A DNA stretch of 64,000 bases, taken from positions 3,117,501-3,181,500 of the forward strand of contig OY743189.1 of the NCBI GenBank assembly GCA_963555705.1, in the 5' to 3' direction. The notes under the pieces were generated by a model, which was not told the DNA's origin, ran no database searches, and saw only the letters and a list, made by a program, of their open reading frames with translations. Within the stretch, counting starts at the first letter, position 1; each line of letters opens with the position of its first letter. This stretch comes from Ligustrum vulgare. Lineage: Eukaryota > Streptophyta > Magnoliopsida > Lamiales > Oleaceae. The translations under genes and the position numbers were made by a program. This document shows, piece after piece, positions 21,054 to 32,009 of the stretch.

Positions 21054-21847
21054 TTGGAGCTTATTTTGATGGAATGGAGAGAGTAATTCATTAAACTAAT
21101 AATGCAGCCGACACCGTACATGCGTCAACAATTGTCACATTAATTTGGATATATTTATTCATATTAATTAATTAATTAATTTTTCAATTTTCCCCCCTTT
21201 TGATGTATTTATTTATACCCAGTCCAGTTCATGGGCTGCCCTTTATGACCAAGAACGAAACCGAGTCATGATTTTATTTTTATTATTATTATTGTTTTAA
21301 AATTAGAAACTTAGATGTGAACACATGAAATTGAAAGCACATGTTTTCAAAGCATGAACGCTCGGCCTTCTTGGCTACTTCCGACTTTCATTTGAACTTC
21401 TCTTTGTTTCCATAATTTGGACTTTTAATATATGCATTTGGTCCTTAAAGTTTATTTTATTTCGAATTAAATGAATTGGGTCGTGAAATTCAATCTACTT
21501 TCATCAATTATAAAATAGAAAGTAAATTAAAGTTACCTTGAATCCTGCTTCGAAAGTAGTACACAAATCTACTCTTGAAATTGGACAATAATCTCACCAA
21601 TGGATGATCATTGGCCAAACAAATTTAAACCGTTAAAACTCACTAAGGACTAACTTGAATTTTTCCTGTAACTTGAGGGACAGAATCTATATTTATTCCT
21701 TCTATTTCTCATTACTTACCAAAAAAAAAAAAAAAAATCACGAACAAGACAGGATGGAGGATTCCAAATCCAACCTGAACTAGTCAACGACTTCACCTAC
21801 AACTACAACTTTCCAAACCCCCCCTACTTTTCTTTCCGTTAGATATC
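21054..21847. other. Upstream region of the CYBDOM gene
   Basis: No gene. It contains a TTAATTAATTAATT run near 21166 and an A17 run at 21721. The last 100 bases are CT/AC-rich as in plant core promoters. Confidence 0.5.
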
Positions 21848-21855
21848 TATAAAAG
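21848..21855 (+). promoter_or_regulatory. TATA box of the CYBDOM gene
   Basis: TATAAAAG, 147 bases before the start codon. Transcription would start near 21880, giving a 5' UTR of about 110 bases containing CATTCATTCATTCACC. Confidence 0.75.
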
Positions 21856-21994
21856 CCTATCAATCCAATCCTTCTTTCATTCACAATCATTCATTCATTC
21901 ACCAGAGAAAAAGAGAGAAATCAATCTTTTGCCTTTTGGTTTTGGAACATCCCAAATTCTTGTTCTTGATCTTCGGAAAAAAAAAAATTAAAAA

Positions 21995-23372
21995 ATGGAC
22001 AGGTTCATTAAATCTGTCCTGTTTTCATGTTTATTGATCTCTCTCGTTGCTTCTTCATCTTATGCGCAGAATTGCTCCAACTACAGATTTTCCAACAACA
22101 ACTTATACACCGCATGTAATAGTCTTCCTGTCCTAAACTCATTCCTACACTGGAACTACCACCAATCTAACCACTCAATCGATATCGCCTATCGACATAC
22201 CGGTGTCACCTCGTCCGACTGGGTCGTCTGGTCCCTGAATCCGGGCGGAGGAAGAATGGCCGGGGCGCAGTCTTTGGTAGCTTTTCGGAATTCCAGCGGT
22301 CTTGTTCATGCATATACGGCACCGGTTAATGATTACAGCACGCAGTTGCGAGAAGGGCCATTGAGTTTCAGGGTTCCCAGAATTTCTGCTGAATTCACCA
22401 ACAATCAGATGGTTATATACGCTAGTATTGAACTTCCTAGTGGAAGCACAAGTTTTACTCAAGTTTGGCAAAACGGACCGGTTTCTGGTGACACCCCTTC
22501 GAGACATGATACAACTGGAGATAATATGAGGTCCTTTGGAACTATTGATTTTGTTTCTGGGTTGACTTCGGACGCCGGGGCTGCCGGCGGAGGTTCACGA
22601 CAACGAAAGAGAAATGTGAGTAGAAACTTCTTCTTTTACTGAATCTTGGAATGTTGAAATTGTGTTTTGAGAAAATTTAAATTTTAATTCTTTTTTATTG
22701 AATTTGAAAACAAACCAGCGATTAGAGATTGAATTATAATATACAGGATGGTAGATTTTGATGGTTTGTTGATTAATTCGTGATTCTATTATTTAGGTTC
22801 ATGGAGTGATAAATGTTGTGAGTTGGGGCATTTTGATGCCTGTGGGTGCTATGACAGCAAGATATTTGAAGGTGTTCAAGGCAGCCAATCCAGCCTGGTT
22901 TTACTTACACGTGGCTTGTCAAGTTTCTGGGTATGCAGTTGGTGTGGCCGGTTGGGGCACTGGCCTCAAACTTGGAAGCGATTCTCCCGGAGTCCGACAA
23001 GACACTCACAGGAACATTGGCATTACTCTGTTTGCCCTCGGAACACTTCAGCTTTTCGCCTTGCTCTTGAGGCCAAAGCCCGACCATAAATTCAGATTCT
23101 ACTGGAACATCTACCATTCCAGCGTTGGCTACACCGTCATAATATTGAGCATAGTAAACATCTTCGAGGGATTGGACATATTAGATCCCGAGAAAAAATG
23201 GAAAAGGGCATATATTGGCGTGCTTATATTCCTTGGAGCTACTGCAGTTGTATTGGAAGCCTTTACGTGGTATGTTGTGCTCAAGAGGAAAAGGGAAGAG
23301 GGCAAATTAGCGCACACACACGCTGCTAACGGAATCAATGGATACAATGATAGATCCCAGCAGGCAGTTTAA
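21995..23372 (+). CDS. Cytochrome b561 and DOMON domain-containing protein (CYBDOM), two exons
   Basis: Exon 1 is 21995-22615; the intron is 22616-22796 (GTGAGT...TTTAG, phase 0); exon 2 is 22797-23372. The joined product has 398 residues, the usual family size. Residues 1-24 are a signal peptide ending SYA. The DOMON/AIR12-like domain follows (about 45-175) with VWSLNPGG and QVWQNGPV. After a short linker, the b561 domain has the four haem histidines at 209, 245, 278 and 314 ([30 protein letters not shown]) and five membrane helices, then a short hydrophilic tail. CYBDOMs pass electrons across the plasma membrane, typically from ascorbate to an apoplastic acceptor such as monodehydroascorbate or ferric iron. 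The start is the first ATG after the TATA box. It is the only clearly intact host gene in its native exon-intron form here. Confidence 0.95.
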
Positions 23373-24977
23373 ACACTTCGTACTTCCAACATTACACCAA
23401 CTCTTTATTTTATGGCGGCAGGCCCTTATAATTCTTTTCTAGTTTTAGTTAATAATATATAGATGGTACTATACTCATGTATTGATGTCCAATTTTTTCT
23501 TGTTTATACATGATTTTTCTTGTTTGTTAACTATGGTTGATGATTTATATAACAAATGAAAATTACATCCAAATGCATGCATGTATTTTTTTTTGTTGGT
23601 ATAATTAAGCAGTTCTTTCGAGAGGTCTTGATGATATTATAATAAATCATATTTTCTCTACACTATATTAGTATTTTTTTAAGTTTGTTCATTCGTTCGT
23701 TTTGAATGGAGAGAGCCACATAACTCTATATTGTTTGTTATATAGTACTACTTGACTAGTCTTCATTCTCGAGTACTCTAGTTGAAGGAGCCCTTTGCGT
23801 GACTATTTCTTTTGGCTTCAAAATTTCAGCCCACCTGAAATACTTGCATTCTTCCATAGTACATGAGTAGAACAACCTTCTCTCATGCTACATTTGATGT
23901 GGACTACCTACATTAGCTTGATTAAGCCCTTCCCACATGATGAGCAAGTTCTAATCGTTGCCCAATCTCATAGCTAGGTAGTGCACAACAATTCGACTGT
24001 CCCAAAAAACATGGGCATTTTAGTGTTGGTCTATTGCAATCAACACATACTAAATTAACATGACAACTACATGGAAAACCCATTAAAAATAATACAAATG
24101 AGTTTTGGGTAAAAAATATCACTACAAGTCAATCTATTAATACAAAAAAGTGAAGTTGAAACATGATATGTTTGAAATTTAATGCGATGCAATTTAATGA
24201 ATGGATGGGAATTAACATTATCACATGCTATGTTTGAAATTTTATTGCTACATAGGAAGTTCTGCCGAGAATTGGAGAACTGTTAGATGTTGGATGATAT
24301 ATGGGTAATTTTGTGGAAAGTTGGGTTGGCATTTAGGAACCTTTCAAAACTGGGTGGTTAAATAGTAATCTGATCAAAGTTCAGTGGTCACAAATAAATT
24401 TTACTCGTGTATCACCTTTGGATGGTAGATAATTGAACAGCTGTAGTATGCAAATAGATTGGAGAAATCAAGATTTTCAAATTAGTTTGCAAGAATATAC
24501 AAGAGGTAAGTTTAATATTGTATTGCATTTCTATCTAAACACAAAGCAGATCCTGATTTGGGAATTGAAATTATTATTAAATTTTCCTGTACATGATTAA
24601 GTAAATTTCCAACAAGAACTAACTTAGAATTTCGTTGAGCCCACTCTGATGTCAAACCCATATGACAATTTCCAACCTAAACTAAAACTTCAAGCTATTA
24701 TTCTACTTTGGAGATTGATTAGCATTTCAAAGAAGAGGTCTTAGGAGGTAATGGAGATACATATTCGAAAGAGGAGGAAGTCGAATACAGGCGATTTTGA
24801 AATTTTGGGTGAACTTAAGAGTAGTTTAGTAATTGCATCTGAATTTATCCATTAGGTTGTCTCAAATTGTTGTTCAAGTAGGATTATTGATTCAACATCA
24901 CTTTAAAATTGGATTAAAAAATAGAAAAAAGCCTCTATGCAGGGTTGACAATTGGAAAACCTATTATAAGCGACATA
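23373..24977. other. 3' flank of CYBDOM and intergenic DNA
   Basis: A probable poly(A) region has AATAATATATAG near 23450. The rest is AT-rich with no frame longer than about 70 codons that looks coding, and no RNA gene was recognised. Confidence 0.55.
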
Positions 24978-25211
24978 AATAAAATCAAGGGCGGAGGTAG
25001 GATATTAATATGTAGTAGGCTAGATAAGATATGGGGGTTGAGGGGGGAGGCCCCTCTCCCAAGTCCGCCCCCAAATTTTTTTTTCTCAAGTAAAAAATAA
25101 GAATAATGAAGACTTCAAATTCATAAATATGACACAATATATTTACTTTAATGACAATATATAAGAGTTAAAAAAGTACCACAAATGTGAAATACAAAAT
25201 ATTTTGAGGCA

Positions 25212-27400
25212 TTACTTGTGACGCATCCTCCTACTCCCCACACGATAAAACTTATCAACGATGACCTCTATATCAATCCCAATAGAAATTTCCCTCTCAA
25301 TATAGATGATCATAGATTTTGATAGAAATTCATTCTCTATTTTATTGCGAAGTGATGTCTTGATAAGTTTCATTGCTGAAAATGCTCGTTCTGTTGTTGT
25401 TGTAGAAACTAGAAGAGTCAACACCAAATGAATCAACCTATCAAACAAAAAATAATGACAAGACATTTTCGTTTCAACCAAAGTCTGACATAACTTAGGA
25501 AGGGAATCAACATTCTGGAACTGCTGATGATGAAGTACATCAAATTTGTAATGATCCAATTGTCTTCTCAGATCACCCCTCTTCGCTTTAGTAAAATCTA
25601 GAGGATAAAATTTCACAGCTTAAGAACAAATATCATCTATAGAGAAAGATTTAAACCCATCAACAGGATTCAAAGCTTCGTACAATTGAAGAAATTCCAT
25701 GGTTCTCTATGTAAATCTAAAATTTAATTCTGTCAATTGAAAACCTATCACAGCATTGAATATTTGAAAGTGATAATAGTATCTAACTGTGATATTATTT
25801 TGTTGTTGACAAGAATGTCCTGTATCTTCCATGTAACGATCATTTAATTGAGGCCTTTCAATATCATTACTTGCACAAAACTCAACAACCCTCTGAAGAA
25901 ATCCTTCCCAATGATCATTTCGCATATTATTCAGAAGGATCTTTATAGATGAGACTAAATGTATTGCATTCAAAATGTCTTGATCTTTTATTTGCAATGT
26001 TTGACATAATAAATCAGTCTTTCCCAAAACATCATACATCAACAACAAAATGAATATAAAGTCAAACCTTCTCATAGCATTGCACAAACCTTTAGCCTCC
26101 CCTCGTATACTGCTATTTGATCCCTTTACAATAAGATCTTCAAGAAGTGTACAAGTCGTACCAAACATCTCTATCAACCTCTTAACAGAGGAAAAGTGTG
26201 AACTCCAATGAGTAGCTCCAGCTCAGTGCAAAGGACAAACTTAATTAACCCCAGTACCACTCACTACTTCTCCCGAAGCTATCAATTCATCAATTTCATC
26301 CAATCGAATTGATTTTAATTGGGAATGACGCTGAGAAGAAGCACTAACAAAGTTAACAATGGAACTCAATGTTTGAAAAAATAGATAAACATCTTGGACC
26401 TCTTTACCAACAGCAACTAGAGCAAGTTGTAGTCGGTGAGCGAAACAGTGAACATAATATGCAAATGGACAATCTTTAAGAAATAAAGCTTGTAATCCAT
26501 TCCACTTACCTCTCATGTTGCTAGCACCATCAAATGCTTGGCCTCGTAGATCTTTTAGCAAGAGCTTGTATTGGTTTAGTACATTGCATATCTCTTTTTT
26601 CAAAGTCAATGCATTGGTGTCTACAACATTCACAACTTCAAAAAATCGTTCTCTAACAAATCGGTCAACATCGACACATCTCAAAATAATAGCCATTTGT
26701 TCCTTGTGGGATTCATCCACTGCTTCTTCAACAAGAATGCATGATTTGGCATCCCCAATTTCATCATGAATCTTCAGCCGTACACAATCAGCAATAATAT
26801 ATAGTATTTCCTTCTGAATTTGTGGTGATGTGTAGTTGGCATTTTTAGTTGCATTTTCTAGAACAATTGCATCAATTTCTCTATTTGCTCTTCCTTGCAA
26901 TTTGATTATTTCAATATAATTTCCAAGGTTTAAAGAATCAACTGATTCATCATGACCTCTAAAAGCCAATTGTTGCAATGCTAACCACTTCACACTTTCT
27001 ACTGCAGTGTGTACACATAGACGATGATCCTTAGCTTCTTTTGAATTATGTTGTTCTATCATTCTGTCAATATGTTGAGGTAGGTTTTTCAAGTTATCGA
27101 ACCCTAAGATTGTAAATGCATCACGTTGAGTGGCAACACTTTCAAACATATAACACGGGAAGCAAAATGCAATTTCCTTCTCTATGGAAAACTCAACCCA
27201 AGGCCATTTCTTAAACCACGATGATTGAAATCGACGATTTTGACTCCCAAATCTAACAAAAGGATAGTCATATATAAGTTGAAATGGTCCCATTTCGATG
27301 TATGCTCTTCGAATATCATCTTGTTTGTTAATTGGAAACTATGATATTGGGATGCGCTTTCCAGGATCAAGTTCATAATAGGTTTTATTACTTTGCAATG
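25212..27400 (-). pseudogene. hAT transposase (TTF/ZMYM1-like), broken
   Basis: Reading leftwards from about 27400: DPGKRIPIS, then an in-frame TAG near 27345, then the main piece 27293-26241. This has the TTF-type segment with CFPCYMF, a DUF4371-like region with QAFDGASNMRGKW and the FAHRLQLAL motif of the RNase H-like core. After a break, 26177-25707 covers the insertion domain, and 25616-25212 the hAT C-terminal dimerisation region with TTERAFSAMKLIKTSLRNK. Stops and frameshifts separate the pieces. It would have cut and pasted hAT elements from the nucleus. Confidence 0.88.
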
Positions 27401-27987
27401 TCTCAGCAGCAGATTCCTTCCTAGGCCACTTTCACTTAAAATAGGAGCTTCTTTAGAACATTTGGAGTAGTTGATGATCTAACATCATCTTTCTTATTAA
27501 AGTAATGAAAGATATTTCTTTTCATCTTACGAATCAATCTGTAAGAATATGTGTCCAAAATTCAATTTCATTTAGTATTTTGACATTGTAGACACTAATT
27601 AAATAAGATAAGTCTTTGAATAACAGGAAAAGGTTCTTAAACTAAGAGCCAGCCTCTACTGTCATAATACCCTAGATAAGCCCTTTTCAATCATAAATAA
27701 ATAAATAACTTAAACAAAACAACCATGAACCATCGAGATAATCACATTTCAAGGGAAAATGGCCAAATGTGGGGGAGCAATAATGCCATTACAATACCCA
27801 AAAAAAAAAAAAAACAGCAATAAACAATTAACAGAGATATTTGGTACATAATACATATAATCGTAGTCCATAGAAATCTTGGAATCATTTGATTTGTTAC
27901 TATCTTGAAAAAATCACCAAGTATTTTGATAGAAATTGAGACGCAAAAAGAGGAGCTGAAATTTGAAGAGGACGGTTACCATTGCAC

Positions 27988-28063
27988 TGACCAGTCGTCT
28001 CACTTGTCTACGGCAGAAGAGAACCTGACCAGTCGTCTCACTTGTCTACGGAAGAAGAGAACA
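27988..28063. repeat. 38-bp tandem duplication near the hAT 5' end
   Basis: Two copies of a unit containing GACCAGTCGTCTCACTTGTC and CTACGG(C/A)AGAAGAGAA, upstream of the transposase start and probably in its leader. Confidence 0.85.
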
Positions 28064-28270
28064 AGGAGAAGCCCTAGCCTCGAGAAGAGTGACTGGGAAA
28101 TGAAAATGGGAATTTGAAATTGAGAGCCGAACAAGTAGGGGGCATTGAATTTTTTTTCTTTGGGCTTAAAGGGCCAAATATATGGGCTTAAAAAAAATTA
28201 AAATTGTACCAAATCCTTAGTGGGCTTGGGAGGAGCATAGCCCAAGGCTAGCTCCGCCCTTGAATAAAAT

Positions 28271-30336
28271 GAATAAAATTCAATCATTATTTATAACTGA
28301 TTCAAACCAAATAGACATCTCTTTCTCTACAGTTGCCATTCTAGACTCTAATATAGATTATTATATATTTCCAACTGCTCCATCAATTTGTCTCAACTTT
28401 TTGCCACGAATTCCAAATATTTAGTCAACTTTTATTTCTTCAATTATTCATTTCTTTTTGAAATTTTAGGATTCACTAAAAATTCAATCGATACCTGTTT
28501 GGTAAAACAATTAGTTTATACACTAGTTTATTTATATTTTTGAGGTACAAAATAGTGGTTGAAAATTTATAATTGTTACAATGTTATCAAAAAAGAATAA
28601 AAGTACGCAAAATTGAAAAATAAAATTAGTTTTTTTAATGCAAAATTGACCTGAATAAAATCAAATGGCATATAATTGTTGATAGGGAAAATTGCGCCGT
28701 GCACTACAAAAACAACACTAAACTGAATTTTACTACTCAACAAAGAAAAACTGAAACATACAGTGGCAGCTCCATGAAGGAGATTTTGGATTGCATCGAT
28801 CTTCTTCTTTGCACCTTTGCAACCACGCCGAAAAAATCACACAAAACCAACATCACTGCAGGCGAACCAGTCATTTCCCACGTCTCACCGACAGCTCATG
28901 CATAGTCGTCGCCTACTGTTTCTTCTTCGACATTTCAGATTTGAAAACCCAGCAAGTCTCAAAATTCAACCTGGAACAAGAACAATGCAGCCATACACAT
29001 CATCATCATCGCCAAACTTCAACAGTAATGCGTGCAACTGCACAAACACGTCTCCTTAGGAATCTGTTTCTGATTTTATGCCTAAATGTTGGAGTGTCAA
29101 AGAATAACCGGGGATAGTGACTGTGCCACCACACATACCTTTGTACCGAACGGAGGAACGACTACTAGCGGAGGTTTAATGACAATAGAGCAAGCCAGCG
29201 GTAGTGATTACGCCATTGTCGTGTATCATTGTATTGTATTGAACTAGATTTTTTTGAAGTTAATGTGATTTGGCGATGATGGTGGTTGTGGACTGTATGA
29301 AAATGTAGTGAATAGTGCATGAAATGTGTTTGATTTTATGCATATGACAAAGTATCATAAAATTTTTGTAAACATCATAAAGTGATACTAAGATTTCATA
29401 GTAAATATCATAAAATTTTGATAAAGTGTCATGTTATGATACCAAAAATTTGAAAGTATCATAAGTATCATATTGTGATACTTTAAAAGTATCATAAGAT
29501 ACTATTAAAGTATCAAAACATGATACTTGTGAGGAAAAGAGTATTTTTCAATAAAAAAATTGAAATATTTTTCAGTTATTTTTGAAAATGAAGTAAATTT
29601 CAATTATGATACCAAAAGTTGGGTATTTTTGCAAACACCCCTTATTGATAACATAAGGCATTCATATTTAACTTGATCATTTTGCAATTCTAGCACTACA
29701 ATTGGAATGTGCATTTCTATATCATTTTTGGAAAGATTTGTGCTAACAATTAAAAAAAGGACCAAACGAATGTGTAAAAGAAAAACCTCTTGAGACAAAG
29801 TCTCAATAAGGGGTGTTATATTAAAAGAATTTAATTTACAAGATGCCTCCAGAGGGCGCAAACACACAAATTTGACTAAGGAAAGTTCTACAAAATCTTA
29901 GATAAGAAAATTACGTATTTCCAGTTTGAGAGTTGATTTTGTGGTCCTCCTTCCATAGTGTTTTTAATCCTTTATACTTCGATGATATCCACATACGTAA
30001 CTTTCACTCTATAACTGTCCTTAACTGTCCAATATCTTTCATTTAATAACTTCATTGAGCCATTTCCATGATAGCAATCCTCATTATCCACGTACTTGTA
30101 ATTGCCATTAACTGCTTTATTATTGCTTTTTTAGATCATGACTTAAGTTGAAAAATTGCCTCTTTAACCATATGTCATTCAACGTTCCAATGACCCAATC
30201 ATTGTCTTGCTCGCCCAATTGCTCAAATATTGTCCTGCTCACTTAATCGCTCAAAATTCTTGACATTCACCCTAATACTTATATTTGGATTCCTTGTTTC
30301 TCGGCTTTGATATAAGGCCTTTGAATTGGGTATTTT
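28271..30336. other. Intergenic DNA without assigned gene
   Basis: Short overlapping open frames at 28699-29117 have no recognisable domain. A cluster of GTATCATAA/TTATGATAC palindromic words lies at 29345-29545. A 15-bp inverted repeat spans 29634-29817 (listed separately). CACTACAAAAA occurs at 28702 without a matching opposite end. Confidence 0.5.
29634..29817. repeat. Small inverted-repeat unit, possible MITE
   Basis: AACACCCCTTATTGA at 29634-29648 and its exact reverse complement at 29803-29817 enclose 154 bases. No convincing target-site copy is seen, so this may be only a hairpin. Confidence 0.4.
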
Positions 30337-32004
30337 TGTCACGACCCTAAAACTTCCATATTTTTTTGCTACTCATAACAATAATATTGAATTAAGTATT
30401 CAATTTTAAAAAGTTATTGATAGTGTGCAGCGGACAGAAAGTTCCATATCAAAACAATTCTAGATTTCAAAATTCCTTTTTAAACTTCGTATGATGCACA
30501 ATGAAAACTTTAAATGATTTTCAAGGAAGTTCTTTGAAACATGACTTTAATTCCTTAAACGAACTTACATAATATAATAAAACTAGGGTGGTTATATTAC
30601 CATAACAAAATTTACTTGTTACACCACAATTTTAATAAGTTTTTTTTTGTTTACTTAAATGACCCCAAGTAGAATTACTTAAGTACCCATTACCTTTTAT
30701 ATTGGAGTGTTCTTGTAATCAATTAATCTATTTTTCTTGTATTCAAACACCATAAAAGCATTTACAACTGTGATCTGTTGCCCGTCACGGGAGTTCTTGT
30801 AATAGACGGGTATTTGATTTGTTGCCCGTGATGGAGATCAATTTCGAAAGCATTTATCAATCCACTTGATTCGATCAATTGCTTTAAAATTACCCAATAT
30901 TTTTTTGAACGTTATCTTATGTGATCAAGCCTATCTTTTGTGGAATTCTTGGATTTTTTATATGATAAATGAATAGCCAAATGGGCTACAGAAAAATTTT
31001 ACTTCCTAGATTTTTGGTAAATTTATGGTTTGGGATTCATGGCCATATGGAAATTTGGCAATTGCTCAATTTCTAGTGAAGGGAAATTCAAATTGATATA
31101 TTGGGCTTCCAATTTAAACCAACATTGAATTTTGAGAATAATAAATGTTGTCTTTTGTTAAAATGAATAGTCTATAATTTCTTGGTTGAGACACAATGTA
31201 TTTCCCAAAAGAGATGAAATGGGTGTGCTACAATTGAAGAACTAACTTGTAGTAGGTGAGTTTTGATAATCAATCGGTTCATTCACCTAACATTATTTTC
31301 CAGTAAGAAGAGTTCCATTTACATATTTCAACTACCATCCCACCTCATTTCTATGTTTAATCGAATAGACTGGTTAGAGAAAGTAAGCTTCGGAGAGGAA
31401 TGAGTAATGGTGGCTGGGCGCTTAAGGCTTTTGATGAAGAACAAGAATGGTGGGAGAGAAGGAAGGAGAAAGGGCATGAACCAATGAATGTGGTGGTGTA
31501 CTACATTTTCCTTTCTTAGTTTCACTAGGGCCATACTCGTAAAATCATTGTAGTTTGTTTATCAAAAATATATTTAAATTGTTGAGGATTTATAATGTGG
31601 TATAATGAGTAAATCTTGTGGTGGTAATATAGTTATCCATAAAATTAAAGTTCTTATACATCATTCATACATCTACTACAATTCCCTTAACTTGAGTTAG
31701 TTTGTAAAAAACAAGACACGTATCACTATTTCTTTGGGTTTACATCACTCCGTTTATAAAAGATTTCGTGATTACTAAGGTGAGGCATTCTTCAATAGAC
31801 CTCTCGTTTGAGCCACTTACGAAAGTACATACATGAGACAATAGGGAATTAAAAATATAAAACCAACCTTGGGCTACCTAGCTCTTCACGAAATAAAAAG
31901 TAAATTACCCATATGTTCATAAGTAAAAGCATCGAAAATGTGAATAGTTTTGTGTACTTTTTCTTTAAAATAGATCCCTGGCCATGAGGGGAAATGAACC
32001 CACA
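30337..32004. repeat. LTR-like repeat, family X copy 1
   Basis: Starts TGTCACGACCCTAAAAC, an LTR-type end. It matches 37838-38160 closely once the 1.05-kb insertion at 30586-31638 is removed. The right part is interrupted by the solo LTR at 32010 and may continue after 34727. No coding sequence. Confidence 0.6.
30586..31638. mobile_element. 1053-bp non-autonomous Mutator-type element with empty site at 38058
   Basis: The ends are imperfect inverted repeats of about 43 bp (left starts GGGTGGTTATATTACC, right reversed GGATAACTATATTACC). It is flanked by 9-bp copies ATAAAACTA (30577-30585) and ATAAAATTA (31639-31647). The family X copy at 37838-38160 runs straight through this point with a single ATAAAACTA (38058-38066), which is the empty site. 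No transposase inside. The 9-bp duplication fits the Mutator superfamily. Confidence 0.8.
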
Positions 32005-32009
32005 CTTCC

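Larger units (their letters stand above)
24986..28262 (-). mobile_element. hAT transposon, degenerate, with perfect TSD
   Basis: Ends CAAGGGCGGAG and CTCCGCCCTTG are inverted repeats beginning CA. They are flanked by the perfect 8-bp copies AATAAAAT at 24978-24985 and 28263-28270. The 3.28-kb element carries a minus-strand zinc-finger-MYM/TTF-type hAT transposase that is broken in several places. The perfect TSD contrasts with the broken gene, so it may have moved with a transposase made elsewhere, or decayed after insertion. Confidence 0.92.

Noticed and set aside
27905..28117. Plus-strand 70-codon frame in the hAT element
   Set aside because: Contains a 38-bp tandem duplication and runs opposite to the transposase; it lies in the transposase leader.
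28702..28712. CACTACAAAAA as the end of a CACTA transposon
   Set aside because: No matching TTTTTGTAGTG end within several kb, no 3-bp target copy and no transposase.
28699..29117. Overlapping plus-strand frames as a small gene
   Set aside because: Three frames overlap, composition is low-complexity (His, Ser, Thr runs), and no domain, TATA box or splice pattern supports a gene.
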